In this document: positions 23,841 through 33,347 of the stretch, one piece after another | How the letters are laid out: each line of letters starts with the position of its first letter | Position numbering within the stretch: position 1 is the first letter of the stretch | Assembly: GCF_900112365.1 (NCBI RefSeq) | Contig: NZ_FOLQ01000007.1 | Span: 186,001 to 250,000, forward strand | Source of the DNA: Spirosoma endophyticum | GTDB taxonomy: Bacteria > Bacteroidota > Bacteroidia > Cytophagales > Spirosomataceae | Direction of reading: 5' to 3' | DNA: 64,000 nt | Translations under genes and position numbers: made by a program | Notes under the pieces: model-generated | What the model was told of the DNA's origin: nothing | Databases searched by the model: none | Seen by the model: only the letters and a program-made list of their open reading frames with translations

Positions 23841-26243
23841 ATGCTACGTAACTATCTCAAAATCGCCGTTCGCAATCTGTGGAGAAACAAGGTTTTCTCT
23901 GGCATTAATGTAACCGGGCTGGCTGTCGGGCTGGCTTCGTGTCTGTTGCTGTTCATGTACATTTCGCATGAACTGAGCTACGATGATTTCCAGCAGAAAG
24001 CTGATCGCCTTGTGCGGGTAACGATGGAGTACAGCATGGAAGGGCGTGTGGCTAAAATACCCGAGACGGGTACTAAAGTGGCTCCAGAATTCGGTCGGCA
24101 CTTTCCGGAGATCGAATCGGGCGTTCGGATGATCAATCGGGAGGCTGTTGTGCTCAACGGTGATCGGCAATTCAGCGAAAAGCGACTTGTGTTTGCCGAT
24201 TCTGCTTTCTTTACTCTGTTTTCATTTCCGTTGCTCAAGGGTAATCCGCAAACGGCTTTAGTTGGTCCGAACGTAGTGGTATTATCCGAAACGACAGCAC
24301 AGAAATATTTTGGCGCTGTAAACCCGGTTGGGAAAACGCTACGTATCAATACGGGCGGCTCCTTTCGGGATTATGCAGTAACGGGTGTCGTTGGTGATTG
24401 TCCGGCTAATTCGCAGATCAAGTATGATCTGCTGGCGTCCTTTGCGACCCTCCCCGCGGCCAAAACAGAAGAATGGTATTCATCTAACTACGCTACGTAT
24501 TTGCTACTACGTTCTCCTGGGGCCATCGCTCCGTTACAGGCGAAGATTCCGGGCTTCATGAAAACGCAGTTCGGTAAGGATGAAATGTCGGCGGGAAGTT
24601 ATCTGACTTACAACCTCGAACCGCTCCGTCAAGTGCATCTGCATTCTAACGTTGAAGGTATGTTTGAGCCAAACGGAGACCTGATGTATATCTATATTTT
24701 TGGGTCGATTGCGCTCCTGATTCTGGTGATAGCCTGCGTTAACTACGTTAATCTGGCCACGGCCCGCGCCGTGGAGCGGGCGCAGGAAGTAGGGGTACGG
24801 AAGGTGATGGGTGCCATGCAGGGGCAGTTATTTGGGCAGTTCATTGGCGAATCGGTAATCGTTACGTCAGTTGCCTTACCACTTGCCTTGTTGCTGGCTG
24901 GTCTCATGCTGCCTTTGTTCAATACGTTGTCGGACCGGCAATTTTCGTTTGATGTCTGGCTCAGGCCCGGCAATCTGCTATTGCTACTTGGCGTTGGCGC
25001 CGTGGTGAGTTTGATAGCAGGAAGCTATCCGGCATTGGTCCTGGCGCGGTTTCAACCCATTCGGGTTTTGAAAGGCCAGTTGAAAACCGTTGGAGCCGGT
25101 CAGTTTCGCAAGGGATTGATCGTGTTTCAGTTCGCCATCACGGCTTTCCTCATTACCAGTACGTTGCTGGTTCGGAATCAGTTGTCGTATATCCAGCAAA
25201 AAAAACTGGGTTATACTAAAGACCACGTACTGTTGCTGCCTGTCGATAAGCAGGTCCTTGCAAAAATACGGTCGATAAAAAGTGAATTCCGTCAGAATGC
25301 CGATGTGCAACAGGTTTCATTAGCCTCAGAATCACCCGTATTTATCAACGGTGGCTATGGTATGCGCCGGGCCAATATGCCGGATGGGGCGTATAAGATG
25401 GTTGCGGGATTACAGATCGATGAGGATTTCATTAAAGCCGTCGGACTGCATATACTAGCAGGCCGCGACCTGACCCAAACGGACGTCGAGCAGGCCAGCG
25501 TTCCAGACGGCGACAGCCTGAATTATTACCATTTTATCCCGAATGAATCGGCGGTAAAAGAACTTGGCTGGACACCAGAGCAAGCTATCGGTCAGAAAAT
25601 TGACATGAATGGCCGAAAAGGTGAAATCAAGGCTGTCGTGGCCGATTTTCATTTTGCGTCCATGAAACAGAAAATTGGACCGCTTCTTCTCTTTCCGGAA
25701 ATGGGTGGCGAAATTCTATTGGTGAAGCTATCGGGTAGTCAATTGCCAAACACGCTTCAGTTTTTGGAAAGCAAATGGCGGACAATTATACCAGATCGCC
25801 CATTTGCCTATGAATTCATGGATGAGGAATTTAACAAACTCTACGCTGCCGAAACACGTACGGGTCAGATTTTCAGCGTTTTTGCATGTCTATCGATCTT
25901 CCTGGCCTGCCTGGGTTTATTTGGATTATCGGCGTATGCCACGGCACAACGTACCAAAGAAATTGGCGTTCGTAAGGTATTAGGGGCGAGTGTCGCCAGC
26001 ATCATTACGTTGCTGGCTAAAGACTTCCTGAAACTGGTTTTCATTGCCATTCTTATCGCCAGCCCACTGGCGTGGTGGGCCATGAATAGCTGGTTGCAGG
26101 ACTTTGCCTACAAGATCACAATCGACTGGTGGGTTTTCGCCTTGGCGGGCCTGCTGGCCATTGGCATTGCGTTACTCACCGTAAGTTTCCAAAGTATCCG
26201 AGCTGCGTTGATGAATCCGGTCAAATCACTACGTTCCGAATAG
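23841..26243 (+). CDS. MacB/FtsX-type ABC permease 9
   Basis: From ATG 23841 (MLRNYLKIAVRNLWRNKVFS) the product has 800 residues. The 11 extra residues open back to 23808 come from the palindrome spacer. Motifs are EVGVRKVMGAMQGQLFGQF and RTKEIGVRKVLGASV. The first 13 codons are close to those of permease 2, while the C-terminal 60 residues are closest to permease 4, so the gene looks like a mosaic. It converges with the DUF1349-like gene, only 10 bp away. Confidence 0.92.
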   Translation: MLRNYLKIAVRNLWRNKVFSGINVTGLAVGLASCLLLFMYISHELSYDDFQQKADRLVRVTMEYSMEGRVAKIPETGTKVAPEFGRHFPEIESGVRMINREAVVLNGDRQFSEKRLVFADSAFFTLFSFPLLKGNPQTALVGPNVVVLSETTAQKYFGAVNPVGKTLRINTGGSFRDYAVTGVVGDCPANSQIKYDLLASFATLPAAKTEEWYSSNYATYLLLRSPGAIAPLQAKIPGFMKTQFGKDEMSAGSYLTYNLEPLRQVHLHSNVEGMFEPNGDLMYIYIFGSIALLILVIACVNYVNLATARAVERAQEVGVRKVMGAMQGQLFGQFIGESVIVTSVALPLALLLAGLMLPLFNTLSDRQFSFDVWLRPGNLLLLLGVGAVVSLIAGSYPALVLARFQPIRVLKGQLKTVGAGQFRKGLIVFQFAITAFLITSTLLVRNQLSYIQQKKLGYTKDHVLLLPVDKQVLAKIRSIKSEFRQNADVQQVSLASESPVFINGGYGMRRANMPDGAYKMVAGLQIDEDFIKAVGLHILAGRDLTQTDVEQASVPDGDSLNYYHFIPNESAVKELGWTPEQAIGQKIDMNGRKGEIKAVVADFHFASMKQKIGPLLLFPEMGGEILLVKLSGSQLPNTLQFLESKWRTIIPDRPFAYEFMDEEFNKLYAAETRTGQIFSVFACLSIFLACLGLFGLSAYATAQRTKEIGVRKVLGASVASIITLLAKDFLKLVFIAILIASPLAWWAMNSWLQDFAYKITIDWWVFALAGLLAIGIALLTVSFQSIRAALMNPVKSLRSE

Positions 26244-26253
26244 CGTGGTGCTG

Positions 26254-27426
26254 CTACTCACACCGTTGTCCATCCAGTCGAAAATAGCGTACCGTAACCG
26301 GCATGGCAGTCGTTGTGTCGACAAAGCCCTTCAGGGCAAACAGGCCGATGTATTTTGGCGTCATGCCAAATTCGTGGGTCGTAACTTCCTTGAATGAGAA
26401 ATTGTCGACGGGACTGGCCGAATATAAAAACCGGAATTTCTGCCCTTGCTTCTCGATCCTGAAGGCAAAGTTTTTAAGGTTCGTCCTGGCAATACGTTGG
26501 TCATTGGCGTTGGCTAACTGGAAAAGCGGCTGGTGCACAAACTCTTCCAGATTGGCGTGCCCTTTGCCATAGGCTGCGATGGCCTGAATGAGAATTTCGC
26601 CGGGTTTGACGTAGCCGCCAAAGTAATTGTTGTAGGAGAGCGATAAACGAATGCTTTTGCCCGTGAAAAGCGTGTCTTCCAGTAACAAAAGACCCGCCTG
26701 CTGCCAGTTACTATCGGGTACAAAATCATTAAAATGAATTTCCGTATAGAAACAATCATCCTGGATTTCTTTCAGCAGCAAATTCTGTACACGTGGTGCT
26801 TCGCCGGTTTTAGGCCAATTGTCTCCTTTGAGCGTAAAGAGCGTCAGGCGATTTGACTTCTCGGCCCGGCGGTTCCAGAACTGGGCATTTTTGTCCTGAA
26901 GAAACCACCCATTCTGTTTCAGGTACGATTCGTCGGTAGTATGGAAATCTTCCTGTAGTTGCGCTAAATCCGACTGGCGGAAAAACAAAAATAAGCCAAT
27001 TAACCCCGCTACTACGAGTCCCGCACTGATTACCCTTAAACGGCTCTGTGTCTGGTTGTTTTGGCGGACGTCCGGCTTAGGTAACGGGCCAACCTGTTCG
27101 CGATAGCGGAACCAGTACGGAAAATGCTCATCCACTTTTTTGCGCTCCACTTCGGACGTAGCAGGGGCATCGAGAACGTAGCGTGCCAACGTGTCGAGCG
27201 TCGCTATCGACGGATTTTCCTGCTTACTGGATGCAGGATTTAGCACATAAGCCGCATAGTTTTTCACACTTTTCCAGCCAATAACAAGCCCGGTACGTTC
27301 CTCGATTTCGTTGCTCAGGTGTTTGCTCTCCGGCTCAGAAAGCGGTTCGCTTAGCGGATGGCCGAAACATTTGATGACCACCGCCTTGAATAGATCGGCA
27401 AATGCCCGCCGGTCGAAATCATCCAT
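26254..27426 (-). CDS. Single-pass membrane protein with C-terminal DUF1349-like domain
   Basis: A 390-residue protein in three parts: a cytoplasmic helical N-terminus (about 1-118) with LSNEIEERTGLVIGWKSVKN, one membrane segment (131-149, RVISAGLVVAGLIGLFLFF), and an extracytoplasmic half that begins NGWFLQDKNAQFWNRRAE and continues with TEIHFNDFVPDSNWQQAGLL. The last part resembles the concanavalin-like DUF1349 sandwich often found in carbohydrate-active proteins. The N-terminal helices might bind DNA or protein, but I see no certain helix-turn-helix. It is transcribed towards permease 9. Function unknown; the layout suggests a ligand sensor. Confidence 0.6.
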   Translation of the reverse strand: MDDFDRRAFADLFKAVVIKCFGHPLSEPLSEPESKHLSNEIEERTGLVIGWKSVKNYAAYVLNPASSKQENPSIATLDTLARYVLDAPATSEVERKKVDEHFPYWFRYREQVGPLPKPDVRQNNQTQSRLRVISAGLVVAGLIGLFLFFRQSDLAQLQEDFHTTDESYLKQNGWFLQDKNAQFWNRRAEKSNRLTLFTLKGDNWPKTGEAPRVQNLLLKEIQDDCFYTEIHFNDFVPDSNWQQAGLLLLEDTLFTGKSIRLSLSYNNYFGGYVKPGEILIQAIAAYGKGHANLEEFVHQPLFQLANANDQRIARTNLKNFAFRIEKQGQKFRFLYSASPVDNFSFKEVTTHEFGMTPKYIGLFALKGFVDTTTAMPVTVRYFRLDGQRCE

Positions 27427-27428
27427 CT

Positions 27429-27488
27429 GTATCCACGGGCTTCAACCCATGTATGTATGTTAAATCACAGGCTTTAGCCTATGGATAC
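27429..27488. repeat. Imperfect palindrome with GGGCTTCAACCC
   Basis: GTATCCACGGGCTTCAACC on the left pairs imperfectly with GGCTTTAGCCTATGGATAC on the right. It lies in the 153-bp gap between the divergent genes at 26254 and 27580 and resembles dispersed REP-like hairpins. I see no firm promoter in the remainder of this gap. Confidence 0.55.
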
Positions 27489-27579
27489 CACGTCGGAATT
27501 ATGAATTCCGTGACGTTTCCGCCCGAATTCCGCTGTTTTTTTCTATGGCGACGAAGCTTTACCGAAAAAAACGTCCCAC

Positions 27580-28296
27580 ATGAAAAATACCTTGCTACTT
27601 ATTTTTTGCGTTACGTCCCTGTCTGGCCAGGCCCAGCAACTCCAGCTTCACTATGATTTCAGGCATTCGATAAACGCGACGCTCAATCGACGAAATTTTG
27701 CGTCGCTGACGTTCGAGTATTTCAAGGGAAATGATTCGACCGGCTCTTTCTTGTTGAAAACGCAAACCGACTTCACAGGCGAAAATAACAATGTCGGTCA
27801 GATTTTTGTGCAGGTTTCCAAGAATCTACGATACTGGCGGCCTAAAATTCAGCTGGCGCTAACCTACAGTGGCGGCCTGGGAGTGGCCCCACCGGCTTAC
27901 GGCTATTACCTCACCAATACGGTTGGAGTTGGCGCGGCTTATCCGTTTCAATGGCGGGGTGCCTGGTTTAGCACGAGTATCGTGTATCGGTACAGCGCTT
28001 TCCCGAAGCCGAGCCACGATCCACAGCTTACGTTTTACTTCGGACGGGGGTTCTTCAATTACCGGATTATGGTTGCGGGAAGTTTGGTAGCGTGGAGTGA
28101 AAACCGAAACCAGGGAAATGATTTTACGAAAGAGATGAGTGGCAAAAAAGTAGCCTTTTTCGGCGATCCTCAATGCTGGGTCAAGCTTACAAAAGCGGTT
28201 TCCATTGGCTCCCGGATTAATCTGTTTTACCACGTACTGACGGATGCCAATCAGCTGCAGGTTTATCCCACGCTGGCGTTGAAAAATCAGTTTTGA
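27580..28296 (+). CDS. Outer-membrane beta-barrel protein, DUF5020-like
   Basis: A 238-residue protein with a signal peptide (MKNTLLLIFCVTSLSGQAQ) followed by alternating hydrophobic strands typical of a small beta-barrel: LQLHYDFRHS, ASLTFEYFKG, GQIFVQVSKN, ends in aromatic F. The LHYDF opening and overall length suggest the DUF5020 family, which is related to Tsx-type nucleoside porins. It is probably in the outer membrane. It is divergent from the DUF1349-like gene and precedes permease 10 by 125 bp with a small palindrome between. Confidence 0.65.
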   Translation: MKNTLLLIFCVTSLSGQAQQLQLHYDFRHSINATLNRRNFASLTFEYFKGNDSTGSFLLKTQTDFTGENNNVGQIFVQVSKNLRYWRPKIQLALTYSGGLGVAPPAYGYYLTNTVGVGAAYPFQWRGAWFSTSIVYRYSAFPKPSHDPQLTFYFGRGFFNYRIMVAGSLVAWSENRNQGNDFTKEMSGKKVAFFGDPQCWVKLTKAVSIGSRINLFYHVLTDANQLQVYPTLALKNQF

Positions 28297-28297
28297 C

Positions 28298-28323
28298 GTA
28301 GAGACGCAAATAGGCGTTTCTAC
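28298..28323. repeat. Short GTAGAGACGC palindrome
   Basis: GTAGAGACGC and GCGTTTCTAC are separated by only six bases. The element lies one base after the TGA of the DUF5020-like gene and is a core-less relative of the elements at 3108, 15509 and 23782. It may act as a terminator. Confidence 0.6.
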
Positions 28324-28421
28324 AAAACCTTAACATTTTTTAACGGTCTAGTAATCAGCGAGAAAGGCAAACAGTCGATACCTTCACGTATTGAAAAATA
28401 GGTATATAAATCGTTTGTCTT

Positions 28422-30854
28422 ATGCTCCAGAATTACATTAAAATAGCTCTTCGTAACCTGCTTCTGCGACGATTCTACGCCTTCGTAACGCTGCTTGGTC
28501 TTACGGTTGGCATTACGTTTTTGCTGCTCATTGGTAATTATGTTCAGGGTGAATTGCGTGTTAATCGAAACCTTCGAAATCCTGGTCAGCAGTACCTGGT
28601 ACAGAGTCGCTGGAAGGAGTCAAGTATGGGTATGGATTTTACAACACTGGCACCCATGGGCCCAACGCTCAGGCAGTTATATCCGGCGCTGGTGGCCAAT
28701 TACTATCGTTATTATGGCGTTTCGGCTAACGTATCGAATGGGGAGAACCGTTTTCGGGAGTCGATTCAGGTTGGTGATTCCACGCTGCTATCAATGTTTG
28801 GTTTCCCGATGGTGTTCGGTGATCCTCAACGAGCACTTCTCGAACCCAATTCCATTGTTATTACAGAAGCCATTGCCCAAAAGTATTTTGGTAAAACGGA
28901 TGCCCTTCGCCAGCAACTGACTATACAGACACCGGCGGGTGGCAAACAGGTATTCACGGTTACGGGCGTCCTGCGGAACTTGCCGAAGAATAGCGTTACC
29001 AACCTGACACCGACGCCAGATGTGGTGTTTATTCCCATGCGAAATATTAGCTATTTCATGGCCGAAACGGCTATGCGTTCCTGGCAGAATCAGTACATTC
29101 CAACCTATCTGGAGCTACAACCGGGTGTAACGGCCGATAAATTAACCAGGCCGATGGCGCAATGTCTGGCTACCTATGCCCCGTCGGGTTTTAAGCAGAA
29201 TTTGCAAGTCTACCTCAGTCCGCTGGAGACGTATTACCTGAAAGGCAACAATGGTCTGGTCGAAAAGATGGTATTTACGCTGACCATTATTGCGGTATTT
29301 ATCCTGCTGATGGCGGTAGTCAACTTCGTTAATATCACCATTGGCATGTCGGCGACGCGCCTTCGGGAAATTGGTGTTCGGAAGGTGCTGGGCGGGTTAA
29401 AAAAACAACTTGTCGGACAGTTTCTGGCCGAAGCGTTACTGCTGACTTTCGGTGCTACGTTGCTGGCGTTGGGATTTCACGAGCTCTTTCGGCCCTTGTT
29501 TGCCAGCCTGTTAGGTAGATCCATACCGTCCATAATCGACTGGTCACTAATGGCATTGGTGGGATTGGTGGGTCTTATGTTGTTGATTGGTGTATTGGCC
29601 GGTAGTTATCCGGCTTTTGTGTTATCAAGTTTGCCATCGGTCGAATCCTTGAAAGGGAAACTGGTTGCTTCCGTGCAAAAAGGTATCGGATTGCGCCGAG
29701 CCCTAGTTGTGTTTCAGTTCACCGTCGCCATCTGCGTTTTCATTGGTGCGTTAGTGATCGGGCGACAGGTAGCGTACTTCTTCAGTAAAGATTTAGGATA
29801 CCAAAAAGAAGCTATGCTGTCGGTTGCCTCGGTGCCACGCGATTGGTCGCCTGCGGGTGTACATCGTATGGAAGGCATACGGGATCAACTGGCGCGCATT
29901 CCGGGTATTAGCGACGTGAGTTTTTCGTTTGAAATTCCCGATGGACGAAGCAGTGGCAATGGTCAACTTTTTCGGCAAGGGCGTGATAGCAGCAGCGCGG
30001 CTGTTGTTACGGTGCTAACCACCGATGAACGGTTTGCCCAAACCTACGGACTCCATTTACGGGAAGGTCAGTTTTTCCATGCCAACGGCGGAAGTTATGA
30101 CTCAACGCGGGTGGTGTTGAATGAATCGGCGGTTCGGGCGTTGGGTTGGCCCAATCCAGCTAAAGCAATGGACCAACTGGTTCGATTTCAGGGCAGTAAT
30201 CGAACGTACCGAATAGGCGGTATCCTGGCTGATTTTCATTTTGGCTCGTTGCACAAACTCATTGAGCCAATGATTATTCTGCCCGTTCGAACGAATCCCA
30301 TTTATCGCTATTTCTCATTTAAACTCAAATCCGACCCGGCTGGCATGAGTCGTTTGCCCGAAACCGTAGCCGCCATTGGGCAGGAATGGGCGCGCTTGTT
30401 CCCCGAGGCTCCCTTCGAATATTCGTTTATGGACGATACGCTCCAGAAACTTTATCAGACCGAAGTGCAACTGCAAAAAGCTTCGCGACTGGCTACTACA
30501 TTGGCGTTGGTGATTGTACTGCTGGGCGTACTTGGGTTGGTATCGCTGAACGTAACCCGCCGAACCAAAGAAATTGGCATTCGGAAAGTGCTTGGGTCGT
30601 CAACGGTCGCTATCGTCAATCTGTTTATGAAGGAATTTATCCTGATCCTGCTGATTGCCGCCCTGATAGCATGTCCATTAGCATACTACGTATTAACCGG
30701 CTGGCTGGCGCATTTTGCTTACCGCACAGACTTGTCCTGGTTGCCATTCGTGGCAGTGGTCAGTACGTTAACGATGCTAACCGGATTGATTGTCAGCACG
30801 CAGGCCATCCGAGCCGCCTTAATGAATCCAGTGCAAAGTCTGCGTAGCGAATAA
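28422..30854 (+). CDS. MacB/FtsX-type ABC permease 10 (divergent)
   Basis: This 810-residue member is the most divergent. It begins MLQNYIKIALRNLLLRRFYA, has EIGVRKVLGGLKKQLVGQF in the centre and TRRTKEIGIRKVLGSSTVAI in the C-terminal block, and ends NPVQSLRSE. The ARSANRAKEVG stretch of the paralogues is replaced by GMSATRLREIG. It stands apart from the other permeases, behind the DUF5020-like gene, and has no sigma54-like module upstream, so it may be regulated separately. Its stop lies one base before the hairpin element at 30856. Confidence 0.93.
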   Translation: MLQNYIKIALRNLLLRRFYAFVTLLGLTVGITFLLLIGNYVQGELRVNRNLRNPGQQYLVQSRWKESSMGMDFTTLAPMGPTLRQLYPALVANYYRYYGVSANVSNGENRFRESIQVGDSTLLSMFGFPMVFGDPQRALLEPNSIVITEAIAQKYFGKTDALRQQLTIQTPAGGKQVFTVTGVLRNLPKNSVTNLTPTPDVVFIPMRNISYFMAETAMRSWQNQYIPTYLELQPGVTADKLTRPMAQCLATYAPSGFKQNLQVYLSPLETYYLKGNNGLVEKMVFTLTIIAVFILLMAVVNFVNITIGMSATRLREIGVRKVLGGLKKQLVGQFLAEALLLTFGATLLALGFHELFRPLFASLLGRSIPSIIDWSLMALVGLVGLMLLIGVLAGSYPAFVLSSLPSVESLKGKLVASVQKGIGLRRALVVFQFTVAICVFIGALVIGRQVAYFFSKDLGYQKEAMLSVASVPRDWSPAGVHRMEGIRDQLARIPGISDVSFSFEIPDGRSSGNGQLFRQGRDSSSAAVVTVLTTDERFAQTYGLHLREGQFFHANGGSYDSTRVVLNESAVRALGWPNPAKAMDQLVRFQGSNRTYRIGGILADFHFGSLHKLIEPMIILPVRTNPIYRYFSFKLKSDPAGMSRLPETVAAIGQEWARLFPEAPFEYSFMDDTLQKLYQTEVQLQKASRLATTLALVIVLLGVLGLVSLNVTRRTKEIGIRKVLGSSTVAIVNLFMKEFILILLIAALIACPLAYYVLTGWLAHFAYRTDLSWLPFVAVVSTLTMLTGLIVSTQAIRAALMNPVQSLRSE

Positions 30855-30855
30855 A

Positions 30856-30967
30856 TCTGAACCGGGATTTATTTGGCTTTATTGACCAAATATGATTATT
30901 GCTTTCTTTGAAAGCCCTGTTTTAAAATCATAGTCAGTCAATAAAATCATATAAATCCTGGTTCAGA
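30856..30967. repeat. 112-bp hairpin element, TCTGAACCGGGA family (copy 2)
   Basis: It has the same outer ends and the same central CTTTGAAAGCC / GTTTTAAAATCA as the copy at 11862-11972. It lies between permease 10 and the convergent Uma2-like gene and includes the stop codon of the latter (30963-30965). Confidence 0.85.
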
Positions 30968-31409
30968 CAAGAAACTGATTCAGGTCAAGTTGCAGGATTT
31001 CTGAAAATGACGATTCGGTCGTTAGGCCCCCATCGCCAAAACGATATCGAAGCCATTTACTCGTTCGGTAATCGTAGACAAAGCCTTCACGAATGCCATA
31101 ATCATCTTCGTCTATCAATCGAATTACTTTACGCAGATCTCCTTTCAACCCATTCGTATGACATACTTCAATAATAATGGGCGTTTGAGCTGTCGGGTTG
31201 TCCCGCAACGACACATCTGGTACCTGACTTGCCTTGCCCTCATCAAGCATGGTTTCGGGCAACGGCTCCAGGAAAATCGCCTTTTCGCGGTGATACAAAA
31301 CCCCCAAACCAATTGTCAATAGGGAGATAACACGCTGATGATCGATAGGTGCCCAGATACCCAGATCTTCAGCAATCAATGAAGGCTCAATAGCGGTAGG
31401 AAAGTACAT
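30963..31409 (-). CDS. Uma2-like protein (PD-(D/E)XK-type fold), copy 3
   Basis: A 148-residue paralogue with VPDVSLRDNPTAQTPIIIEV, RKVIRLIDEDDYGIREGFVY and the tail FGDGGLTTESSFSEILQLDL. It is closest to copy 2 (both start MYFPS/MYFPT). Like copies 1 and 2 it is encoded against the preceding gene and ends next to, or inside, a palindromic element. Function unknown. Confidence 0.6.
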   Translation of the reverse strand: MYFPTAIEPSLIAEDLGIWAPIDHQRVISLLTIGLGVLYHREKAIFLEPLPETMLDEGKASQVPDVSLRDNPTAQTPIIIEVCHTNGLKGDLRKVIRLIDEDDYGIREGFVYDYRTSKWLRYRFGDGGLTTESSFSEILQLDLNQFLV

Positions 31410-31447
31410 AGAACTTGAGGGATGTAAGCAAATCTAATAAAAAATGA

Positions 31448-33136
31448 TTAACGAACCTCGGTCAATACATAAGGCAGCAGCGTTTTGGACCGCGTGGCCG
31501 GATTCAGGAATGGGTACGTTAACTGACTGACATGATAATACGGAAACACCGCCAGCGTATGCGTAGTAAAACCTCTAGCGGATAACGAATCGGCATATTC
31601 GGCCGTTGTAAATACCTGCTTCGGCCCCGATTGAATTTGTGCCCTCAAGGCTGAATCGGTGCGGGTGTAGTGGGTGGGCGCGTTGGCATAAAACTCATAC
31701 GTCCAGAAGCTCCCCCCGCCGTTTCCAGTACCGGGTTCATACAGCACCGTTGGCTTTTTAGACAGGCTCGGCTGAGTATTTACGTAGTCAGCGCCTGCCA
31801 TGCCGGCCTGGTATTGCAGAAAGGTCGGGTACAGAAACAGATTCAGGGAGCCCCCCAGTACCAGCATGGTTCCGACCATTCGGCCCATCAATGACAGCAG
31901 GTTGTTCTGCCGGAAAAGGGCGGAAAAAATAAACGTAATGACCACAAGCCAGCTTAAAGCGCTCCCCAGTTGATTCGGTTGCACGAGCCATAATAACGCA
32001 GCCATGAGTATGATCAGTAAAAGACCGATACTGGTCTGACCAATAGTCCATCGGCGCAGGGCCAGGGGCGTCAGCGTGACCAGAAATTGCGCCGTCAGGA
32101 CAGCATAGAACGGAAAAACGATGTTCAGGTAGTGCGGCAATTGAAAACCCGACAGCGAGAACAACAAGAACGTAGCCAGGCCAGAGCCAGGTGATACGTA
32201 CTCAGGAAGAATTAATTTTCGTTTGGCGAGACCTATCAGGGCTTTGCCGATGCCCAGATACAGGGGCAATGACCAGGGCAGAAAAGCCCAAAGTAACGTA
32301 TGGACAAAGAAAAACGGATCGCCTTCACCCTTAATTGGCCCTGTGTTGAAAAACCGCCCGAACTGGCTATCCCAGAAGAAAAACCGCACGCCCGATACGT
32401 CCGTTTTGTCAAAGATGATCTTTTCTGGATGCAAATCGAACTGCTGGTATAAACAATAAATTTCGGGTAAGGTGAACGCAAATGATAGCACAATTGCAAC
32501 GTACCAGCGTCCCTTAAGCAGTTCTCGCCAATGACCCGTCAGGAGCCAGTGCAGCATTAACCCTGCGCCAATGGGCACGAGCACGAAAACGCCTTTTGTC
32601 ATCAGGGCACAACCGGTCAGAAAGGAGCCAAGTAGCAGGTGGTAAAAACGGGCGCCCAGAAATACGTGGTAAAAATGATAGACCGGACCGATAATCAACA
32701 ACATCAGGTAGGGTTCGGCCCGAACATCACTGTTGGACAGCACACCATGAAAGGCAGTCAGTAACACCAGCGTAGCTACCTGGGCCGTTAATTTCGAATA
32801 AATTAGTCGGGTAAACTGATAGGTATAGAGTACGCTTCCCAGGAAAAACAGCAAGGCCGGAAACTTGTAGGCGAACGTATTGATGCCGAAAATCCTGAAA
32901 CTGATAGCCGCCACCCAAAATGGAAAATGAGGTTTGTCGAGCCAATCGCTCCCTACGGCATACAGATTAACGAAATCACCGGATTGGGCCATTGTTTTGG
33001 CAATGGTGGCATAGAGCGCGCCATCGGGTTCCAGAATGGGCGGAAACAGGCCGGTTGCATTCAGGAAAACGCCAGCCGCTACAAGCGCATAAAACCAGCG
33101 ATCGCTGATAGGGGAGGATGAGTAAACGTCAGTCAT
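31448..33136 (-). CDS. ArnT-like glycosyltransferase (GT39/PMT-type family)
   Basis: A 562-residue polytopic membrane protein with about 11-12 predicted membrane segments. The first extracytoplasmic loop has EPDGALYATIAKTMAQSGDF, in the place of the acidic catalytic motif of ArnT/PMT-family enzymes, followed by DKPHFPFWVAAISFRIFG, the K-P-x-x-x-x-W signature of the family. A small soluble domain lies at the C-terminus (about 450-562). Such enzymes transfer sugars from polyprenyl phosphates to lipid A, proteins or other acceptors at the periplasmic face. Acceptor and sugar are unknown. It is divergent from the NtrC-family regulator. Confidence 0.82.
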   Translation of the reverse strand: MTDVYSSSPISDRWFYALVAAGVFLNATGLFPPILEPDGALYATIAKTMAQSGDFVNLYAVGSDWLDKPHFPFWVAAISFRIFGINTFAYKFPALLFFLGSVLYTYQFTRLIYSKLTAQVATLVLLTAFHGVLSNSDVRAEPYLMLLIIGPVYHFYHVFLGARFYHLLLGSFLTGCALMTKGVFVLVPIGAGLMLHWLLTGHWRELLKGRWYVAIVLSFAFTLPEIYCLYQQFDLHPEKIIFDKTDVSGVRFFFWDSQFGRFFNTGPIKGEGDPFFFVHTLLWAFLPWSLPLYLGIGKALIGLAKRKLILPEYVSPGSGLATFLLFSLSGFQLPHYLNIVFPFYAVLTAQFLVTLTPLALRRWTIGQTSIGLLLIILMAALLWLVQPNQLGSALSWLVVITFIFSALFRQNNLLSLMGRMVGTMLVLGGSLNLFLYPTFLQYQAGMAGADYVNTQPSLSKKPTVLYEPGTGNGGGSFWTYEFYANAPTHYTRTDSALRAQIQSGPKQVFTTAEYADSLSARGFTTHTLAVFPYYHVSQLTYPFLNPATRSKTLLPYVLTEVR

Positions 33137-33347
33137 TCGCAGGCTTTTACGGTCGATTCTGTCAAGTAGTCGTATTATTATCTTTGCGGTTCAAGGGACT
33201 AAATGACAACCAATTACCACCCGATAATGACAACGACCATCTACTGACCATACTGACCGCTTAACGACTTTTTGTCGCCAAAGTACGTAAGAAAACCGTA
33301 ATTCGCTGTTGAATCGGTACAGACGTGCAACAAATCGGTCAGCTCTT

